From contig OW203765.1 in the NCBI GenBank assembly GCA_934045905.1, forward strand, positions 23,410,159-23,474,158: a stretch of 64,000 nt of DNA. Direction: 5' to 3'. Both the position numbers and the translations under genes were made by a program. Within the stretch, counting starts at the first letter, position 1. Every line of letters begins with the position of its first letter. Positions 1 through 12,899 of this stretch are shown piece after piece. The notes below the pieces were generated by a model. It worked only from the letters and a program-made list of their open reading frames with translations, had not been told where the DNA came from and made no database searches. The stretch is from Leuctra nigra. Its lineage: Eukaryota > Arthropoda > Insecta > Plecoptera > Leuctridae.

Positions 1-444
1 ATTTAACCTAATTAATTTTCAAAACGGCATAGCAGTTTCCATTTAAAAAAATCCACAGATTTCCACGAGCTAATTTCCAACGGCATGTACAACTTTCCCT
101 CAAACTAACTAAAACATAATGATTCCAACTACACGCATGAACGTAGCGAATACAACAGACATGCTGTAGTTTCAACTGAAAACACGTAACAAAGAAGGCA
201 CGAGAGTACTACATATACCGCAAAACATTGCCAGTGTGTTGAGCATGAAGCGGCAGGTGCAAGAACTGGGACGAACAAATCCCAACAGGATCGTGCTAGG
301 TAGAACCATGGTAGAACAAGATGGAATTAGCCAGGCGCCTCACAGGGATTCATTACTGCATGGATGAGGGTGTAATTATCTTGCCACGTTCCCTGTGATG
401 AGAATGGGAAGGGGTGTGTTTACCTCACGAATGAAATTACTAGG
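1..444. other. Non-coding, nothing recognised
   Basis: AT-rich sequence without a splice-flanked open frame, tandem repeat or hairpin that I can see. Confidence 0.5.
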
Positions 445-2200
445 AACGCTATGTGTACCGCGTTGTTAAGCGGGTCTTCGTAGATGCGATTTGATATGCG
501 TTTGCAAGTCTATGCTTTATAGCTCTTGGAAATGAATCATCACGATGGCAATGATATAATAATTGAAATTATTGCCATAAATTTGCAAATATTTCAAGAT
601 TATAGAACAAAATGTCCTTAAAATGACAATAACTTTTAAAGATAAAGATAGATTAGTCTGAAAATTGGGCAAAAATGCCTGAAATGTTGGACCCAAGGAA
701 CATGCAAAGTTTAAAGTTGATCGGTCAAACGGTTCTAGTTGAAATTTAAAAAATCACAAGATAAATGGTTTTAAATTTTAATCAGTGGGAGGATTTGGCT
801 GAAACTTTGTAAGATTGGGGACAATGTTGGTTGCAATGACTTTGAAAAATTTCAAATTGATTGGACCAACCAATCGAAAGATATTTTTTTTTAAAATATT
901 AGAACCCAATCACAGTATCCCGTTAAAAAACGATGCCAGAGACCGCTTAGAATGCGTTAGTATGTGTGCAAAATTTCAGATCGATTGGTTGTGTGGTTTG
1001 ACCTGGGCAGTGCAGTCAAAAAGAAAAACACATAGAAAGTGCTAGAAGAGAAAGTGTTGATGAACGAGTCGTGTGACATGCATTCATAATGTTAATCGTA
1101 AACAAACGTAATTCATTATTTTTTGTTATTAGGATTGTTGTTCTAAATTATGATTTTGTTAACCAAAGTGCCTTGCTTTATTGAGCGAGCGGAGCGAGCG
1201 TCACCACGGTACTCTTATGGCACTTTCTCTGTGTGTTTTTTTTTTTTTTTTTTTTTTTTTTTTGTCGGCACTGCCCAGGTCAAACCGCTCAAGCAATCGA
1301 TCTGAAATTATGTACACATACTAACGTAATCTATGCGGTCCCTGGGATCGTTTTTGAATGGGCTCCCGTGATTGGTTCAAATTTAAAAAAAATTATCTTT
1401 CGATTGGGTGCTTCGATCAATTTGAAATTTTGCAAAAACATTGCAACCAACATTGTACCCAATCATAAAAAGTTTCAGCCAAATCCTCCTATTGGTTTAA
1501 ATTTAAAACCATTTTTCATGTGATTTTTGACATTTAAACTAGAACAGATTGACCGATCAACTTGAAACTTCGCGTGGTCATTGGTACCAACATTTTAGAT
1601 ATTTTTGCCAATTTGCAGTCTAATCTGTCGTTATTTTCAAAAGATTTGTCATTTTAAGATCATTTTATTCCATAATCTTGAAAAATGTATACTAAATTGT
1701 CATCCCTGCCTTCTTTAAGCTTCTGTTCCAAGGCAAGGCCTGTAGAGCAGCCAAGCTATCCACAATGTACAGTAAAATGAAAGCATTTTTAAACTAGCGC
1801 ATAAAATCGGATGCAGTACGAAGGCCAAATCCTCTTATTGGTTTAAGTTTAAATAATGTCTTCTGATTGGTCGACAATAAATGTTCACATTATGTTCAAA
1901 TTTTGCATGGTGATCAAGACCAACTTAATATTAAATTTTACATATTGTAAGCCCAATCAGTCAAGTATTAATTGTAATTTTACGAGTTTAGTATGGGATG
2001 TCACAAGAGATTTCTGGAGAAAGTATGTAGGTAAGACTTCACGACACAATGGATCTGTTATTCATCCAGAGTATTATGGAGATTGAAAAATTGCAGAGAA
2101 AATCGTCTTGTGCCGTGTCGTGTATCGTTACTATGGGGATGTTGCATGTTCTGTGCTCGCTCATCAACGCGTTACACTGAGCGTTTTCCTAGTAAACAAA
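445..2200. repeat. Fold-back pair of a dispersed repeat (family B)
   Basis: Two diverged copies of one repeat lie head to head. The left copy (about 445-1055) ends with ACCTGGGCAGTGCAGTC at about 1002. The right copy begins with the complement, CACTGCCCAGGTCAAACC at about 1268, and runs in mirror image to an outer end at 2150-2200 with a CGCGTTACACTGAGCG-type motif. The arms match in order: GATCGGTCAAACGG at 720 against its complement near 1548, and the TTCAAGATTATAGAAC block at 593 against its complement near 1665. A GAGCGAGCGGAGCGAGCG segment (1183-1201) and a 27-base T run lie between the arms. Short frames in the arms are incidental. Other copies sit at 10600-11055 and 47830-48325. No coding capacity is seen, so this is a non-autonomous element of unknown class. 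Confidence 0.7.
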
Positions 2201-2579
2201 CATAGTGATTTTTTAAATAGTGTCCATTCCATCATGTTTCGGCAAAAGTTAAATATTACCTTGCATAAAGTTAAATCCTTAGTTTACTCTTTTTTGCTCA
2301 AAAACAAATAATTCTTTTCAAATTCCTTAGTTTGAAGAAACTAGGAGTTACCTCTTCTAAAAAGCACATGAAATAGTTCTCAAGAGGCGTATTAAAGTAC
2401 ACTCTGCAGCACAGTACGAGTACATTATCATTCATCTCCGTAAAAATGTCCCGCCAGCTTCTAAACTATACACATTCAACAATAAATAAAACAGTTATCA
2501 TAACTATCTACCTTGTACAATTGTACTTGTGATTCTGCGATATCGTTGCAGTCCAACTTGTCTTTTCAAATGCTCGGTT

Positions 2580-2815
2580 ATTCCCACAAAATCTACCTAA
2601 ACATCAGCAGTTGCTTTGGTTTTGTACTCCGGAGGACCCAGGTTCGATTCCATCTGCACTTTTTCCCGATATTTTCCTAATTCTATAGACTACTATTCAT
2701 ACTCTAAAATCATCATAACCATTCATCCGTCGCCATTAGCTTAGTAAGCCTACTAGAAACTCTTTGGCTTAGTTGTAGAAAAATGAGGGTTAAACCTATA
2801 AAATACATATACATG
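2580..2815 (+). repeat. Degenerate tRNA-derived SINE
   Basis: A B-box-like CCCAGGTTCGATTCC is followed by a body sharing the ATTCATCCGTCGCCATTAGC stretch with the better-preserved SINE at 20397-20670. The tRNA-like head is poorly conserved and the internal body is shortened. Confidence 0.6.
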
Positions 2816-5800
2816 GAATACGACTGACATACGGTATTTCTTCTTCAGAAATACGTATTTTCGGAAGACACTGGAAATGAATTTGGACCACTTTGAGTTT
2901 ATCAGATATTTATATCTGGCTTAAAGAGGATCTCTTGCATTCTCTTCAATTATTCAAAGTCAGAAGCTTCAGGACTTCTTCGAATTCCAACCCCGATGTT
3001 GCAGAGAACGTAAGTATTCCGTTTACAAGATGGCTTTGAACGATTATGTATGTTCTTACTATGTCAACTTGTATTATTCCGAATATTTGAATTTTTATTT
3101 TATGTGTATATAGATTAATTTTGCATGTTTTGATATAACTCTAGACTAAGTATTTCCATTCCTGGTCTTTAACAACGATCCAGAATGTTTGGGATCTGAA
3201 TAATTTTGCAGTGGCACGCAATAAGAAATGCACGCAATCCACTTAGAAATATTTCTGTCAGACTGTGACCGTATCACTTCAGGAACAATTACCCCTAATT
3301 AGTTACTATTTAAAGTTTGTGGAGTATTTAAACTTAGAACTGTTCAGTTATGACAATTGTGGTTAAATTAAAACCATTTGAGAGTTTACACCCTCTGACA
3401 ACAATTAAATATGTTGCCTAAATGTAATTGGTAGTTGGAAGTTGACGATAAAAAGTTACAAACGTAATGTAACACATTTTATGTGACGTCAAGTTTCGCT
3501 CTATTATTTTAATCATTGCCTGAAAAAATAGGGAATATTCAAATGTAAAGTTCATATGACTTCTTATAATTTCATGTAAAAATTATAAAAACTATTATAT
3601 TTAAAATTCTGATACGTATTACAATGCTATATTATACGTATGAAAATGTCTAGCACAAATTATTATAAGAATAAAAGATATCTCTTGTATAGAAAGTAGC
3701 TCCGGAATCAACTTTCAGTATTCATGAAATGAATCACTATTCAACGAACGGCTTTACATTCGAAGTCTATTATACATTCAGAATATATCACTGGCATTGT
3801 TCTCAATGTTCGGTCCAAAGCGCCCGTGACTTCAAATCCTAAATGGATAATAGCCAAGGGTTGTAAAGATTGATATGACCTCAAGAAAATCAATATTTAA
3901 TCTTGATTTGTAATCATAAAGCCCTTTCTCTCTGTTGACGTCCATTGTGAGTTTATAATTTATGATAAGAAATATTATCTTTATAAGACATCTTTAAATA
4001 ATTCCCTAGAATCAGTCAAGTTATCGACAAAAAATATGAACGGTTGGTTAATTTTTTTCAGAATTACAACTGTTCTCAGAGAGAAGTCCGATGTTCATAT
4101 TGATGATTCTTGAAGTGAGCTCATAAACCACTAATTCTGCCTTCATCCAATCATATGTGAAATGCTGACACCAGTCATTTTAAAACAGAAAACGTCAATA
4201 TAACTGTAATTGTTGGCTTCAGTCAATTGCAAGAAATATTGCAAGATAAAGAAATAGTATCTCTATTTTTTATAGGCCACAACTAGAGAAGAGTATTAGA
4301 ATCTACTACATAAATGGGCTTCAATTCTTGGAGTAAAAGCTTTTTAACAGCTATAAAGTTGATAACATTAAAGCAAAACTTACTTCTCAGTGGACTTTTG
4401 TTAACTTATACCCCACAATGTTCAACAATTTATGTATATTTGATTCCTCTTTACGCGTGGAACTAGTTATTAGGACTTGTTACATCAGAAATGTAATACT
4501 CAACAAGTACCTTCATCTGTGTTTACGGACATGACATTTGAGTTATTCCCCGTGTCATTTTACCCCACTCTGCTCACTACAATAATGTGACATCTTATTG
4601 AATAAAGTTACTGAGTTTGACAGTCGAGGTGTCTTCTTCACTTTGAAGTAGTGGGAAATGTCTTTCTGCCCACTCTCTTTGGCTTCTGTCTAGTATAACA
4701 CGAGTTATCAAACTGAAGATCGATATGGCTACTAAATATAGCCGAATCCCAGTGGGCTAGTTGATAACACTATATTTTAGGGCGCAAAATGAGTAGTATC
4801 ATAATCACGATAACCGACAGATTTACAGGAAACGAAGTTGAACTTTGTTTACGAGAGAACAATAAAGCGTAGTTTTTTGTTTTTATTTCGGTCACGTGAG
4901 GATTTTACTGTGAGACGTGATACGCGTCACGTGATATGAAATATGTGGAGGTGCCGGGTTTCGATCCCGGCACATAGAAAGTAAGCTCATGAAGATTTTA
5001 ATTTTTAATTTTTGATATTTTTGATCGTACCTGCACGTAAAATATATTTCATAGTATTAGTCACCAATCACAAGATTTGATGCAAAATTAGGCAGGAAAT
5101 CTGCTTAGGCATATAACTAACGGCTTATGTCCAATGGATAAGCTTCATTCAAGGTATTATCTGAGTTTATGAGTAGCGGAAAATGTAGTTTAAACAAAGT
5201 AAACTCTAAGCTATCAATCAATATTAACTTTAAAGTATTATGAACAGTGCACGTTTTTAAATAAAACAAAATGTGCTTGAGATAAAATGATGTCGACACT
5301 GTATTTCAATGAAGTGGTTTTATATTGAGAGAATTGGAGGGAAAGTGTGAAAACAGAAACATTAGGAGAATGATACATTTTGTATTTTATTGTCCAATTT
5401 AATGTGATGACAGTACGAATAATTTTTTGTATTTTAAATCTTTTCACATTGCAGTTGGTATTTATTAAAAATAATCAATTTACTGTCATAAAATTATGAA
5501 ATAAAATTGAACAATTTTAAATGTCACAACATCATTTTCCAGCACATTTTCCTAGCTAATTTTTTCCCCTCGTCTTTGCCATTCTGTCAACTAGCAATTT
5601 GAAACCCAATCTAGATAGAGTCCAACAAACAATTAAAATTCTCCATACAAACGAATCCAAGCGAGATTTATTGTTATTTCAGGATTAAAGTGACATAATA
5701 ATTTATGTCGGTCTAGAAATGTTAATACAAACTACGTGGAAATATAATGTTGAAACTCGGTCGAATATTCAAAGCGCTGACGTGACTAGATAACACGGCG

Positions 5801-6796
5801 ACAAACAAAAATACGACCATGAAGTAGATATCATCATGCCAACAATTTCATTTTCATATAATAATTAAATTCTCTTTCACGAGACATCGTTCGCTTTGCA
5901 TATTTTTTATTACGCTCAAAACGCAGCTTTACCACGTGACTGTGCATTGTAGACAAATGTTAATGACGAATTCCTGTTGAAGTTCTGAGCCAAGATTTCT
6001 GCATGACGTCACGAAGTTTTACACATGGCTGCGGATGAGCCACCGGCGTCGCAAAGCCATGTTAAGATAATTCATTCGGAAATAACGCGGAGCATTTAAA
6101 TATGTACTAATTATTTCACATAGAGAGAAGGGAAGAGAATACACACAAAAAGGCTTCATTACTTGTGTTGTGTCCGCTTTTTTTATGCCACTTTAAGTGC
6201 TCTTTTCATCTTTAATCTCACATAAAGAATATATTTTCTTGAAACCCTCCTCAAGTTTCAAAATAGTATTTTCCGAACATTCTTTGCCCTGATTAATTTG
6301 AGTGAAAAACGTTATGGTATATTATAGATATGATTGTATAAAATAATCATCTTTACACATGAAATTCCCATAAAGTTAATGGATTTTATAAAATAAGCGT
6401 AATTTAACCTTCCATATAAAAATATATACAACAAGAAGCATAAAAAAGCAGTTCATAGACTCTTCTGAGACTAATTCCAAACAGCTATCAACTAAAATAA
6501 CATGAAGTAAAATAAGTAACCACCAACAGGTTAAGTACTTAGGGTTCGTAGTACTTTTCCTTAATTAAAGTAAATAAGAAAATATAAAGTTTTCAGAGCA
6601 TTATTCTTCACCATCATACACATAAAAAAATCCAATGCCCACCATTGGAAACGTGCAAGAAGTTTTAATGCCTGACACTGATAAAGATAAAGATAAGGAA
6701 AATAAATATATATATCTTTATCTTGCTTGCTTATAGAACTTGCTTGCTTGCTTGCTTGCTAACTATAGAAGAAAATGAAGGTGGAAAATAATAGTA
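2816..6796. other. AT-rich non-coding stretch with repeat fragments
   Basis: No exon-like frame is seen. It holds a fragment of the family C MITE (about 4080-4210), an isolated T-arm-like hairpin with TGCCGGG and CCCGGCA stems around TTTCGAT (4952-4972), and a 30-base copy of the SINE tail found at 26243-26272 (5437-5466). A CTTG microsatellite lies at 6739-6760. The rest shows nothing recognisable. Confidence 0.5.
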
Positions 6797-8667
6797 TCTA
6801 GTGGAGCGGTCGCTCCACGCCAGCCAAGTCGTACGGCGCGCGCACACTCTCATATAAAGGCTGGAGCAAACCCACTTTTACTGTAAGCATCAAAGTGGCA
6901 TTTTCGGCCTACTGGATCTTAAAATTGGAAAATCTCACATTGTTGCGAAATATCTAAATTTCGAGCTATGGCCCACCCCACCACATATACCAAATTTGGG
7001 AACAATAGGTTACGCCCTTTGCGCGCTAGAGGGCCGTGAAAACAGTGTTTTAGGGCGGTTTTCATAATAATGATAATAATAATAATCTCAGTAGTAGTAG
7101 TAGTAGTCTCCTGGAATTCAAATCCGGTAAACAGGCCACAGCCTAAACGGCTGAACCGATTGATCCCACATTTTTACCACGTGTGCACTTTTGGCGTCTG
7201 ATTTAACCTTCACCCCATGAATTTTTTGTGCCGCCATTTTGAAACCGGAAGTGACGTCATATCTCGTCAACGGCTGGACCGCTTGGAACGAAAATTGCGC
7301 CAAACGATTCAGACGGTCATCTATATGCATGATAAGTAGCAAAAGACTAAACATTATGTTAAAGAAACCGGAAATGACGTAATGAAATTTGAAATACATC
7401 GATTGGCTTTTTGGCAACAAAGGTTTAACCGATTATTTTGATATTTATGTAACGTATGTACTTTTGACGTCTCATGTGACTTGTTATAAAACCAACCGGA
7501 AGCCGCCATTTTGAAACCGGAAGTGTCATCATATCTCAATAACGGCTAATTAGATTTCAACGAAACCAGCGCAAAACAATTTAGACGGTCAACTTTATGT
7601 ATTATCATCAATAATATTTGCAATTTCCCATACCTAAACCGGAAATGACGTCACACATTTTAATAAACTCACAAATTTTTATTTTGATGCAATAAATATA
7701 CTATTTGAGACAGCTGTTAAAATTGTTATCATGTTTAAAATATACTTCAAGGGGTCAGAGATTTCAGCCGCCATTTTTAAACCGGAAGTAACGTCATATC
7801 TCAAAAACTGGTAGACAAATCGGTATGAAACTAGCGCCAAACGATTCGGAAGGCCATCTCTATGGAATATGAACAGTACAAATTGAATTTTCCTATTTAT
7901 GAGACCGGAAATGACGTCATTCAAATGTATAAATTATTATAATTCCCTCCTATACAATAAATACATATTCAGAAAGCTTAGAATGATACACATCATTTAT
8001 AGAAATAAATTTTATGTGGCATTGCAGAAAGTTCAGCAGCCATTTTGAAAACCGAAGTGTTGCCATATCTCGGAACTGGGTTGACTGATTGGAATGAAAC
8101 CTTTGCTATTCTTCGTGAAAGATCATTTAAAGCAATTATTTAGGACCATACGCTGCTATTCATTAGTGGTAACGAAATTGTAAAGGGTGATGATTTTTTA
8201 AAAGAATTAAGTAATTGTTCATTTTATATGTGTCACAAGTTGTTATAGAATAAACTAAAAAAAGGAGTGATATCCCCATAAAAAACACTTCGTGTAAAAA
8301 TACCAGCCAAGTCTCTTCAACAAAAAAAAATATGAAATCTAAAAATTCTGCACTGAAAAGTAATGATATCAAAAAATTTGCCAAGTCAAAACTTTATTTG
8401 AAAATCAAAAAATACTTGGCGCATCGTTTTTTTTAGGGCATTATAGGTATACTATGTATGTATATTTCATGTATAATTTATAATTGGCTTATACTTCCAA
8501 GCTATTTATGTACACGATGCGCCAAGTATTTTTTGATTTTCAAATAAAGTTTTGACTTGGCAAATTTTTTGATATCATTACTTTTCAGTGCAGAATTTTT
8601 AGATTTCATATTTTTTTTTAGTTGAAGAGACTTGGCTGGTATTTTTACACGAAGTGTTTTTTATGGG
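6797..8667. mobile_element. Composite fold-back element, copy 1 (family A)
   Basis: The left end is ATCTAGTGGAGCGGTCGC, forming an 8-bp stem GTGGAGCG/CGCTCCAC. About seven modules follow, most with a GCCGCCATTTTG block, then ACCGGAAGT, then TGACGTCA or a near match (about 7230, 7370, 7505, 7640, 7770, 7905, 8040). The right end is a long fold-back: arms 8275-8426 and 8515-8667 pair over about 150 bases around an 88-base loop, with AGCCAAGTC near the outer end of the arm as near the left terminus. No transposase frame is present. Layout (terminal stem-loop, internal tandem modules, 3' palindrome) resembles non-autonomous Helentron/DINE-1-like elements, but this assignment is inference. The same order recurs at 21484 and 30626. 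Confidence 0.75.
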
Positions 8668-8769
8668 TTAGTTATACTTGAAAAATCGGTTTAGGGATGG
8701 TTATTCAATTCTCTGCTAAATTAATTCAGGTGACAAGAGATCCTAGTATAACCAAGTAACTGTTTAACT

Positions 8770-9037
8770 CAGTACTTTAGAGGTAAAAGGATGGAAGTCC
8801 ATCTCAATTATTCTTGCGGTGAGCACATAAACCAGTAATTCTACCTTCATCCAATCATATTTGTAATGGTGGCATGAGTCATTGTGTAAGAGAATACTTC
8901 AATATAACTGTATTAGCTACTCAAGCTCACTCAAGCTCGCTCACTCACTGATATAGGTACCTTGATTACATCATTCCAAAAGTGGGCAACGCAAAACCGA
9001 GAAAATTGACTTCCGCCCTTATACCTCTGAAGTACAG
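8770..9037. mobile_element. MITE of family C, about 268 bp
   Basis: Imperfect terminal inverted repeats: CAGTACTTTAGAGGTAAAAG at the left, and at the right the complement of CTGTACTTCAGAGGTATAAG. Related copies or pieces occur at 4080-4210, 17041-17280, 40022-40255, 52114-52215 plus 52850-52955, and 61300-61445. No coding capacity is seen. Confidence 0.7.
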
Positions 9038-9179
9038 AACATTGCAACTGATTTAAAACAGCATTGAAAAATATATTATAATTAGGTAACATTTGGCTCA
9101 GACCTGATCTTGGCTCTTGCTCCATTTCAAAAATCATAAAATCCATAAACTCTAATATAAAACCCCCTCGGGTCTACTG

Positions 9180-9440
9180 AAGATCTGTATAAATCACGCC
9201 GCAAACTCATCCTCACTCTAAACGAATTCATCGAATCTTCCAAGTGAACAATTCTCGAGCGTCACCTTCCCTTCGTCAACACGGTGACATTTCCACCTCG
9301 CTCTCGTCACACCCCCGCGCGTCTTTTATTCATGACTTTCATACCGGCGTCCGTGCACGGGGGTTTCACTGTCACTCGTAGTTCACGAGATGGCCGCTTA
9401 CAGAGCTGCCGGGAAAACCCAAGATGGCGCACGTAATGGC
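9180..9440. promoter_or_regulatory. CpG-rich island, possible promoter or 5' exon
   Basis: This stretch is much richer in C, G and CpG than its flanks. It includes GAGATGGCCGCTTACAG and AAGATGGCGCACG, the latter close to a YY1 site, as seen near many housekeeping transcription starts. No TATA box or convincing open exon is visible on either strand, so promoter identity is a guess. Confidence 0.25.
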
Positions 9441-9504
9441 CCATCAATATTGTACCTGATACTTTAACTCGGTTATAACGTGGAATTAGTTTGACCTTCT
9501 ATCT

Positions 9505-9610
9505 GGGACTGGGCCTTTATTCTATATGGGTATTCTATAATGACAACGAAATCATTTCGGTCTTTTTGGCCGTGAAATGATTTCTGATCGAAATGATTCC
9601 ATTTTTAAAC
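9505..9610. mobile_element. Short hairpin MITE relic (TATTCTATA family)
   Basis: Contains GGGCCTTTATTCTATA and an internal near-palindrome GAAATCATTTCGG...GTGAAATGATTTC. It resembles the 45022-45140 copy, which shares the GGCCTTATTCTATA end and the GGCCGTGAA or GGCCATAG core. The right end is eroded. Confidence 0.45.
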
Positions 9611-10599
9611 GGTCGTTCAAGGAATTATCTTTAGTTTTTTTTCTTGATGCATTATTGGTTTAAATTTAAAGATAATTTGGTAATTTAATTCTAACTTTAA
9701 TCTAATTTAACTCTGTATTTATAAGGTTACCTCGAGAGGCCTGAACTATACGAGATTTTAGGAAATGGAATCTACATAAAAATCTCTTTTCAGGAGCGTA
9801 ATTACCTACATGTAATAAAGTAGTCCAAGTCAAATTAAAAACAAAATCATTCGACCATTTACCGAACTTCAATTTCGACTATTTGACAACCTAAAATCTA
9901 TTAAATGGTGCTAATTTATGTTGATATTCTCTTCATCGTGGTACAAATAGTGTTCTTAGGAAAAGCTACATGCAAATAGGCATTCTGCGAACATTTCAGT
10001 ACAGATTACATTACATTGCATGTAATCGCTTTTTAATGTACAAGACTTGCCTTCCACTGCTTCTCCTCAGCCTATGGCGACGCCTTTAATGTCAAGTCAA
10101 CATTTTCCAGAGCCATAAGTTTCCTAAATGCATTTATGCCTGGAATCCAATTTTTCTAATAGCTTTTCTCTAAATTCACGTACAAGATACTGATAATTTA
10201 TTGAGACTTAAAGTGTTTTCTTTACTTCGATGACGCTTGAAACCTCTATATTTATGGTTCCAACACATGAATCAGCAAACGAGATGCCAGTGCTATATTC
10301 TAAATTAGATACTTCACTTTTAGTTAAGAACTCTCCCGTTATCCCGTGCTAACATTATGTAAAATATTCATAAGATGCGCTTAAAATGTATATCAAACTC
10401 ATAAACTCAAACAGTCATATTTACCATGCCTGAACAGTGAACTTAAGGTACGTTATTTTAGTTAAAATAGTTTGGTAAATTAGGTTTATTTATTTTGATA
10501 TAAATATTCATAAGAAATATTCATGGAACGTCTCATAAAATTGTTGTAACTGTTTAAATAACATGTCGATGCGAGAGCTACTTGAAGAACATGTACAAC

Positions 10600-11055
10600 T
10601 GTTAACTAGGAAAACGCTCTGCAAAACACGTTGGATAGGAAAGTCTTCGTATTGCATGCGAATTAATGTTCATGCTAAACTTTCTGCTCTCAAAGGAACA
10701 GTGAAAATTTTCATTTTGTTTTTGAATTTCATTGAATAAATTGGAGAAGCATTTCATAAAAAGCATGAAATTGACGTAAAAAGTCAATAACTCTTGAAGT
10801 TCTTGACAGATTTGTCTAAAATCTGTCAAAAGTTGGTCCTAATGGCCACTCAAAATTTGAAGTAGATCGGTCAAACGGTTTAATTTATTTTGAATTTTAA
10901 GACAATCACAGGATCTTGATCAAAAACTACACACGAGACTGCCATTAATTATGACATTAGTGGGTGTGAAAAATTGCATATCAATTGGTTGAACGGTTTG
11001 ATCTGGGTATACCTAGTCTGGGCAAGACAAAAACAGCAAAAAAACACTGGTGACG
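10600..11055 (+). repeat. Family B repeat copy
   Basis: It starts with ACTAGGAAAACGCTC and CTTCGTATTGCATGCGAATT, continues through GATCGGTCAAACGGTTTAAT, and ends with TTGAACGGTTTGATCTGGG near 11008. The order matches the copy at 47830-48325 and the left arm at 445-1055. It is followed by a GC-richer segment (11055-11340) containing GACGCTCGCTACGCTCC, where I see no supported gene. Confidence 0.6.
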
Positions 11056-11514
11056 CTCGCTACGCTCCTGCTGTGGTAACAACTTCCCTCCCGTGTGCGA
11101 TTGAGCAATGCTTATAACGTCGACCCCTCCCCTCCGCGTTGACACCTCGCAAACAACTCGACGACCACGTGTTCGAACCCCGAGCAAACAACACACAATA
11201 AGTGCCGAGCAACCGGAGCAAACATCGGGGTCGATAACCACGCACCAAGGATGCTGTTGACACGGCAAATGTGTCGACAAATCGCACTTGAAAACACCCA
11301 CGGGCATCAGTGCCTCCGGGAATGTATCAGTTGGATTGAACTTATGTAGCTGATTGCATTTCTCTTCAAGCGACGAGCTTGTACGTGACTGTCGGTGTTT
11401 TCTTTATTTTCGAATTGGCTTCCCAGCAGAGCGAGCGTCTCCATTTGAAACTTAAATGGCTGTATTGTGTGTGTTTTTTTTCGCATTACAGGTCAATCGA
11501 AGAAACGGACAAGG

Positions 11515-11640
11515 TACCTATTCTGTAACTTTAAGATTCCGAACTCTGCTGGATTCCGATTCAGTGCAATGGTAATCCATGGCTGTGATTCGGATACTGG
11601 CCGAAACGGGAATTTTGAAGTTATAGAATAGGGTTCCAGA
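11515..11640. mobile_element. Hairpin MITE, TATTCTATAA family (family D)
   Basis: The left end CCTATTCTGTAACTT mirrors the right end AAGTTATAGAATAGGG. The interior has GGATTCCGATTCA and the related GTGATTCGGATACTGGCC. Sister copies are at 41518-41638, 45150-45276 and 48976-49080. Confidence 0.65.
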
Positions 11641-12059
11641 TCACATTAACAAAAAGATTAATTCGCTTTACTGACGGATAATTTGATGGAGGGTGTGCTC
11701 AGTACCTCCTACGTGTTTTGAATGCTCGCTATCAACTAAGCGTTTTCTTAGTAATTACTAAAATATGTGAAAGAACGTTTAGACATTCAGTAAAGTAGTG
11801 TTTTCTGAAGTCTGTATTAGATCACTCCTTGAAAGTTCCTACTGATGTAAAACTGGAACATGAAAAGAACAGGGATTTTATCACCTAATTTACCAAAACG
11901 GATTTTATTTTCCGTTCTACCTCTGAGAGTGCTTTTCCTCTCCACCTTTTCTTGCGCAAACGTTTTCCAAAGTAGACACTTTTCTAAACAAATTTACCTG
12001 CCATTAGTTGGGAATACGGCTCTCGCTGGGAATTAGAACGTGATTTCACCCCCAACAAA

Positions 12060-12135
12060 CTCGACCTAGCCCAGAGACTGCCCGGGACATCCCTGGGACC
12101 TCCCCGGGACCTCCCTGGGAGCAACATGGGAGCGA
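12060..12135. repeat. Short GGGACCTCC tandem repeat
   Basis: Four to five diverged 12-base units of the type CCCTGGGACCTC lie in otherwise AT-rich sequence. No frame or splice context suggests coding. Confidence 0.5.
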
Positions 12136-12664
12136 CATTGGACCTTGAGGGAAGTTTAAGGACCTAAATAGTTCTCAGTGAACTTAGTAGTCCAATGTCC
12201 CAGCTAGATTGCCGGTTTGGATGCAATATTTCTCTCACGCATTTTAATTAGAAGACAATTTCACGAAATTGGAAAATGTACGGGAGCGCTACGGAAAACG
12301 CTCAGTGAGCGCGTTGATAAGCGAGCATAATGCATACATAAATCTTCTGTTTCATAAAACGCGTTTAATGTAAACCCGCGGTCATAAAAATTGACGGTAA
12401 ATGGCTAAGTTGGAGCTCGAATGGCCGTCAATATTTGTTGAATGGAGAAATAATCATTGCCTATGAGGTGATTGGTTCGTTCTTGTAATCAAACCCTCCA
12501 ACCCCTCATGCTCAAAATTTTCGTTTACCTCGGTGTTTTCGTCTGGATATTAAGTTTTGAAAAATTAATTCGAATTTTGCAAGCAATTTTTGTGACCGTG
12601 GGTGTGTGTACCTATAATTGACTTTGACACGGATATTTGTAGAAACTATAAATTAATTTTTTAG

Positions 12665-12893
12665 ATGATAGGTACACTCCCCCAAATAATAAACGGTACT
12701 CGAAAGAAAATGAATTGACTGATTAAGGTTTGATGGCATCATCCCATGAATTGTCAGTGCTAACGCATTATCTAACTCTTTTAGGTGAGCTCTGATTTCA
12801 TTGATAATAACAAGGATTGATTGTCAAGGAACCGGCCCAGCAGCCAATACGTTTTGTACCAAGTACCGTTTATTATTTGGGGGAGTGTACTTA
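12665..12893. mobile_element. MITE with 28-bp terminal inverted repeats (family E)
   Basis: The left terminus GTACACTCCCCCAAATAATA is mirrored by TATTATTTGGGGGAGTGTAC at the right. The interior (TGAGCTCTGATTTCATTGAT...GTCAAGGAACC) occurs in reverse orientation at about 50880-51070, giving a second family member. Confidence 0.75.
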
Positions 12894-12899
12894 GATAGC

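Noticed and set aside
4952..4972. Possible tRNA gene at the T-arm-like hairpin
   Set aside because: Only the T arm is present; no D arm or anticodon arm is found upstream.
10981..11307. 108-codon minus-strand open frame
   Set aside because: It begins inside a family B repeat and continues into GC-richer DNA, with overlapping open frames on the same strand. No domain or splice support.
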